This document shows, piece by piece, positions 61,201 through 64,000 of a stretch of DNA of 64,000 nt. This stretch comes from DATCHW01 sp036508135. GTDB taxonomy: Bacteria > Bacteroidota > Ignavibacteria > Tepidaquicellales > Tepidaquicellaceae. The position numbers were made by a program, and so were the translations under genes. A model generated the notes under the pieces. It had not been told where the DNA came from, did not search any database, and was given only the letters and a program-made list of their open reading frames with translations. The number at the start of each line of letters is the position of its first letter. Position 1 is the stretch's first letter. Where the stretch lies: positions 5,557-69,556 of the forward strand of contig DATCHW010000117.1 in assembly GCA_036508135.1 (NCBI GenBank). Reading direction: 5' to 3'.

Positions 61201-61723
61201 AATGCAGCAATTAGGCGAGGACGGGAAAACAGGAACCGACGGAAAAGGCGGACAGGAAGGACTTACAAACGAACAAAAAATGAGAATAGATAAACTCAGA
61301 CTTGAGCAGGAGGGTATTTCAAAATCACTTGAAGAACTTAACGAGGAATTTGAAAAAGAGAGAATAAATAACAATGAAAAATTTCTTGGTAACCTGAACG
61401 AAGTTGCAAAAGAAATGAAAGAAATAATAAAAGATATGCAGGATTATAAAGTTGATGATAATACGATCGAGAAACAAAACCGTATTGTTTCAAGAATGCT
61501 TGATTTTCAATTAGCGCAAAGGGAAAAAGATTTTGAGCAGAAACGCGAATCCAAACCGGGAGAAAATATGACCAGGACTTCCCCTCCTGAGGTAATATTG
61601 AGTGGTCCGAAATCATTCAACGCTTTCAAAGAAGATTTTCTCAAACTCCAGAAACAAGGCTATACAGAAGAATACGAAGCCCTCATCACAAAATATTTAA
61701 TGTATATACGAAATAATCAGTAA
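58247..61723 (+). CDS. giant DUF4175-like membrane protein with long coiled coil
   Basis: A 1158-residue protein. N-terminal transmembrane helices at about 28-48, 58-85 and 168-190, then beta-rich segments (about 210-520; IVFDIQPGNIESFKGENVEV..., YPIIKNFRVTIIPPEFTG) resembling the DUF4175 ectodomain. Residues about 535-1100 are a very long Lys/Glu/Asn/Gln-rich coiled coil with many KDLSNKIKDSKDD- and LEELSENQQDLKEK-type heptads. The end (SPPEVILSGPKSFNAFKEDFLKLQKQGY) is a conserved tail. Related proteins in this phylum often sit near MoxR/DUF58/BatA-type genes, which are not present here. Function unknown. Confidence 0.82.
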   Translation: MDTVLSKGKVIFDEFEKKLSITNKKELNFNLIKNLLLTAIVFFAGGYLLTISEAVFMFGIKMRTFMYWSFVLTLAATISYLLVNYFLKITGIFKPFDVVDYSRKVGFKFSEIKDTLSNSLSLFKYSGNTINPVYSNELIIANLQETESRAKGINFSSFIPYNAFKKLSVIFAGILFLFIISFAVFPSSLFSSLNRLLNYNFNFIDGEYGIVFDIQPGNIESFKGENVEVKIRVIPNKPGLKIDEINFITKNVTLEGDKILNSQKSLKPDEKGIFSTRIENINTQLIYFAEFRGVTSEEYKITLADYPIIKNFRVTIIPPEFTGLSKRVMEENRGDIYCFQGSKVLFELTSNSELTSAGIVMNGGYNNFSVNGASANGEIIAKDNGIYKFSIKDKDGLENRNSSSFEIKILKDEPPKISIIQPQESNYTLKGEKEIVLRAVISDDFGFSRLTLHSKKISGNSSASDFYSVVAIPIKNPDATSLEVPYVWNLYSLNLRSGEKIEYYMEVTDNTGNTTRSDTRTLTFISLSEILKKNQQTSKEIQTNLKSIKEYIEEIQKEVKSARNDSKNTEELGLNDPAKNLALQNKIEDLKSTLNATQNKIDQTLKELEQRNMLNDKTYEQFMKLQELFNKINSPEFLEKLRKLQEALKKNNPDQIREEMKNLNFDEEAFKKQMEQIEDLLKKIENLQKLGELSQKMDEITKEQESLKKETENSDKSDRNKMDNLSQKQYNLQNKLSDFKNELKDLSNKIKDSKDDIDSKSLDNLKNKLDSKNTEGKMNKSSKQLESGEKESSEKTQEDILNDLNEMNEDMQNAFDKAMDTNADSKAMNKLKDIKKNLEELSENQQDLKEKTEDTKKSDKNEFDKQSKEQSDLQGKLTKEINDLMELTKSGLPISPELGKELGNAYNSMDKAGKDLKQCEKNNATDNQTNAKNSLDNSAKMLGDMIGNMEKNGMKSKGKGKEGRMGQLMQKLSSLIGRQQGVNGEMQQLGEDGKTGTDGKGGQEGLTNEQKMRIDKLRLEQEGISKSLEELNEEFEKERINNNEKFLGNLNEVAKEMKEIIKDMQDYKVDDNTIEKQNRIVSRMLDFQLAQREKDFEQKRESKPGENMTRTSPPEVILSGPKSFNAFKEDFLKLQKQGYTEEYEALITKYLMYIRNNQ

Positions 61724-61736
61724 GTGAAGTTATTAA

Positions 61737-61797
61737 TCCCTTCTTAGCAAAGGTCGAAGAGTCCCGACTCGCAGGGATGGGATAAAGGGGTTGTTTT
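61737..61797. repeat. dispersed repeat, TCGAAGAGTCCCGACTCG variant
   Basis: CCCTTCTTAGCAAAGGTCG followed by AAGAGTCCCGACTCGCAGGG and ATAAAGGGGTTGTTTTTAA. It matches the copy at 13343-13400 and ends 20 bp from the zinc-ribbon gene stop. Confidence 0.75.
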
Positions 61798-61817
61798 TAA
61801 CTTTGAAAATTGTTCTT

Positions 61818-62399
61818 TCATTCTATAAAGTTCTCAGTACTGCATTTAGGGCAAAAGAAATATTTCCTGTCTATCTCATCAACTTCGAGTATCAGCTTTC
61901 TTTCACATTTAATACACATTCCCTCTTTCGTTTCGCGGTTGAATTTAGAATAGATTGCTTTTTCTTCGATTTCATTTATAGCCCCGCACTCAGAACACAG
62001 GAAATATTTTGCAAGTATCTCTTCCGGTTCCAGCTCTAATATTGCCCTGCAATTTGCACATTGAACTGAGTTCTCTTCGAATACCTGAGACTTGAACTTC
62101 GTTTTAATTTCAAGTTCGTTAATCTCCCTGCATTCAGGACATTTGAAGGATTTACCAATTATTTCATTCTGGCTCAGCTCTTTCGTGTTACCGCAGTAAA
62201 TACAATCGGCATAACTGTTGTCAATAAGGAGTGCCTTTTGCTCCGCTGAATCACCTTCTTTGTCATTTTTAATTTTGTTCTTCGCTCCACATTCAGGGCA
62301 TTCAAATTCTCCCGCCTCGATTTCAGTTTTTTCTAATTCCAGTAACTCCCCGCATTCAGAGCAGGCTGTTCGTTTTTTCTCAGGTAAGCCCATATTCAT
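61818..62399 (-). CDS. four-unit zinc-ribbon protein
   Basis: A 193-residue cytoplasmic protein made of four repeats, each CxxC-x17-CxxC: Cys13/16/34/37, 66/69/87/90, 114/117/135/138 and 162/165/183/186. Each unit also shares LEL(E)xxEIxxKxFxCPEC. The exact x17 spacing in all four is striking. Such tandem ribbons bind zinc and may bind nucleic acid or protein; no other domain is present. An alternative ATG six bases downstream is possible. Flanked by a dispersed repeat and, on the other side, by a terminator of the SIMPL gene. Confidence 0.8.
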   Translation of the reverse strand: MNMGLPEKKRTACSECGELLELEKTEIEAGEFECPECGAKNKIKNDKEGDSAEQKALLIDNSYADCIYCGNTKELSQNEIIGKSFKCPECREINELEIKTKFKSQVFEENSVQCANCRAILELEPEEILAKYFLCSECGAINEIEEKAIYSKFNRETKEGMCIKCERKLILEVDEIDRKYFFCPKCSTENFIE

Positions 62400-62455
62400 A
62401 ATTTATTTTAATATTGAAGTAATTTAGAAATAAATCATGTAAAAATCACCGTAAA

Positions 62456-62482
62456 CAAAAAAAGGGGAACATTGTTCCCCTT
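62456..62482 (-). terminator. rho-independent terminator after the SIMPL-domain gene
   Basis: AAGGGGAACA/TGTTCCCCTT (62462-62482) with a T run on the minus strand (62464-62456). It lies about 100 bp after the SIMPL stop and before the start of the zinc-ribbon gene. Confidence 0.87.
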
Positions 62483-62579
62483 AATATCTGAAAGGAAATC
62501 TGCCAAAAATCCTTCCGTTTTAATTCTTACTTATTATACCTGTAAAGTAAGATAAAAGTTTCCTCGTTTAAACAATTTC

Positions 62580-63329
62580 TCATTGAATAGAGAATGTCAC
62601 ACTCACAACAGCCGTTATTGTTTTTTCTAACGAAGATGTATCGTTCACTCCGTAATCCGAAACCTCTGTGGAATTCTTTGCATTTATCTGCATTACGCCT
62701 GTTTTAGAGGAGCGGACTTCTCCGACTTTATTGCCGGTACTTTTCGCAATCTGATCAGCCCGTAATTTCGCATCCTCGGATGCAAGACCTATCATTTCTA
62801 TTTTCAGGTCGCTCAATTTTGTATAATAGAATTGAGGACTCTCGGAGGTTATTCCCACTCCCTGCATAATCAGTTCCGTTACCTGTCTCGATAACAAATC
62901 CACCTTATCTACATCAGATGATTCAACAGTCACTTCCTGTGATAAATTAACACCCACTTTCTTTTTTGTGGATTTCCCGAGATATCCGCCCTCATCGCCT
63001 TCAAAGGCATCCGAAGTATTTACGGATGTAAACTTAATGCTTTCACCCGGAAATCCTTTTGATATCAGATAATCCTTAACTTTTTTGATTGATTCCTGAA
63101 GTTTAGTATAGCCATCCACCATTTCTTTTGACTGCACAGAAATGTGACCGCTCCAGACTGCAAGGTCTGACTTGATTTGCTTTGATGCAGAGCCTGTTAC
63201 AGATATCGTAACATTATTTCTTGAAACTCCTTTCCACGTGCTGGAAATTATAAAAGCACCGATGATAAAACCTATTGCAAGCACTATTGCAAATGATAAA
63301 TAAGCCTTTTTATTTCCGGATTCTTCCAT
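62580..63329 (-). CDS. SIMPL-domain (DUF541) exported protein
   Basis: A 249-residue protein with one N-terminal transmembrane or uncleaved signal helix (about 9-31). The SIMPL domain fills the rest: ISVTGSASKQIKSDLAVWSGHISV, LISKGFPGESIKFTSVN, YLGKSTKKKVGVNLSQEVTVES, IGLASEDAKLRADQIAKSTGNKVGEVRS and the C-terminal ITAVVSVTFSI (given in part). Family members include BP26 and YggE; oligomeric channel-like rings are known for some. The role is unclear. Monocistronic with its own terminator. Confidence 0.9.
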   Translation of the reverse strand: MEESGNKKAYLSFAIVLAIGFIIGAFIISSTWKGVSRNNVTISVTGSASKQIKSDLAVWSGHISVQSKEMVDGYTKLQESIKKVKDYLISKGFPGESIKFTSVNTSDAFEGDEGGYLGKSTKKKVGVNLSQEVTVESSDVDKVDLLSRQVTELIMQGVGITSESPQFYYTKLSDLKIEMIGLASEDAKLRADQIAKSTGNKVGEVRSSKTGVMQINAKNSTEVSDYGVNDTSSLEKTITAVVSVTFSIQ

Positions 63330-63503
63330 GTTTTTTTAATTTATAATTTTAGAAGTTTTTAATTTTCCTATAATAAAATTGATACGTATTATACTTAAAA
63401 TAAGAAACTTAAGTTCCATATACACTATGTTATTTTAATCCGTTTATTTGAGATGTGATTTCCCGGAATTATCCCCTCTTTACTAATGGTCTAAGAGTCC
63501 CGA

Positions 63504-63625
63504 CTTGTCGGTATAGGACTGGGGGGTTCTTAACCTCTCGATACTATGCTCCGGAGTAATAATCTAAAAACAATTTTGTTATACAATTGACTCACCCCTC
63601 CCAATTCAAGGGGAGGGGCAGGGGT
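63504..63625. repeat. 122-bp direct repeat, left copy
   Basis: Matches 63740-63860 from CTTGTCGGTAT to GGGGAGGGGCAGGGGT with only a few differences. It contains a CCCCTCCCAATTCAAGGGGA-type hairpin end. It belongs to the same GC-rich repeat class found elsewhere in the window (13343, 57960, 61737). Confidence 0.85.
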
Positions 63626-63739
63626 GGGGTGAAAATAAATATACAATTCGTATCAGACATTAACCTAAAAAGAAAATGCTTTATTTAATATCTCCCTTTT
63701 TTTTAAAAGTCAAATAAAATGTACATTAAAAATGTCTGG

Positions 63740-63860
63740 CTTGTCGGTATGGGACTTGGGGTTCTTAACCTCTCGATACTACGCTCCGGAGTAATAATCT
63801 AAAAACAATTTTGTTATACAATTGACTCACCCCTCCCAATTCAAGGGGAGGGGCAGGGGT
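63740..63860. repeat. 121-bp direct repeat, right copy
   Basis: Second copy of the unit at 63504-63625, 236 bp further on, in the same orientation. The DNA between the copies is unrelated AT-rich sequence. Confidence 0.85.
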
Positions 63861-63935
63861 AATGCCATAAGGATAAAGAATATACTATTAAATTTGTAAT
63901 TATTTTTGTAGATTGTATAAACTAAACATAAAATT

Positions 63936-64000
63936 ATGCAATCTTCAAATGTGGAAAATTATTTAGCTCGTTGTTTTACATACGGTAAAGATTATGAACA
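63936..64000 (+). CDS. start of an unidentified gene, cut by window end
   Basis: ATG at 63936 begins MQSSNVENYLARCFTYGKDYE and runs open to the window edge (21 codons). The preceding AT-rich leader is like that of other genes here. Too short to assign a family. Confidence 0.4.
   Translation, partial: MQSSNVENYLARCFTYGKDYE

Noticed and set aside
60328..61374. Reverse Ser/Phe-rich frames opposite the DUF4175-like gene
   Set aside because: Low-complexity antisense of a Lys/Glu-rich coiled coil, a common artefact.
1..64000. tRNA, rRNA, riboswitch or integrase attachment site
   Set aside because: None could be recognised by eye on either strand; small ncRNAs cannot be excluded.

Overview
This AT-rich window looks like chromosome of a free-living Gram-negative member of the Bacteroidota/Chlorobiota/Ignavibacteriota assemblage, most likely an Ignavibacteria-like lineage (inference). 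Direct pointers are the many secreted proteins ending in a type IX secretion sorting domain (QNYPNPFNP ... GVYFYQL), a PorE-like PD40/OmpA protein, LptC/LptA/KdsD lipopolysaccharide genes, a menaquinone prenyltransferase, frequent TTG starts and weak Shine-Dalgarno sites. I recognised no rRNA, tRNA, CRISPR array or prophage.

Layout. 1-5 kb: a partial UvrD/AddA-type helicase, a SemiSWEET transporter, a REP-associated transposase inside its own REP palindromes, and glycyl-tRNA synthetase. 5-14.5 kb: DUF2461 and DUF3298 proteins, the kdsD-lptC-lptA operon, RlmD, a double-OmpA PorE-like protein, and a repeat island carrying a DUF559 endonuclease. 14.8-21 kb: ankyrin lipoprotein, OppD-like ATPase, glmU(N)-glmM and accD-panC. 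21-29 kb: secreted proteins (one frameshifted, one reading into a repeat), MntH and a secreted M12-type metalloprotease. 28.9-31.2 kb: an ECF sigma factor operon. 31.3-35.2 kb: two ATP-grasp ligases, a GNAT acetyltransferase and a lysine 2,3-aminomutase in one operon closed by a strong terminator. 35.6-48 kb: a DUF5916 barrel protein, a SafE-type protein, a YARHG lipoprotein and four consecutive secreted beta-propeller-like proteins. 48.3-50.4 kb: livK-livH. 50.7-53.1 kb: a ubiquitin-like protein, an E1-like enzyme and a membrane-anchored RING-type protein. 53.2-64 kb: MenA, a CPBP protease, an Nramp-type transporter paired with a soluble MgtE_N/CBS protein, a giant DUF4175-like coiled-coil protein, a four-unit zinc-ribbon protein and a SIMPL protein.

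The two most interesting systems are the compact Ubl-E1-RING operon (50760-53130), which looks like a minimal bacterial ubiquitin-like conjugation pathway with a membrane-anchored RING partner and no E2 or JAB peptidase nearby, and the ATP-grasp/ATP-grasp/GNAT/KamA operon (31371-35248), which looks like an undescribed route to a beta-lysine-containing acylated small peptide or cell-wall modification. Intergenic DNA is unusually rich in several distinct families of palindromic or terminally inverted repeats, some of which run into the 3' ends of genes.
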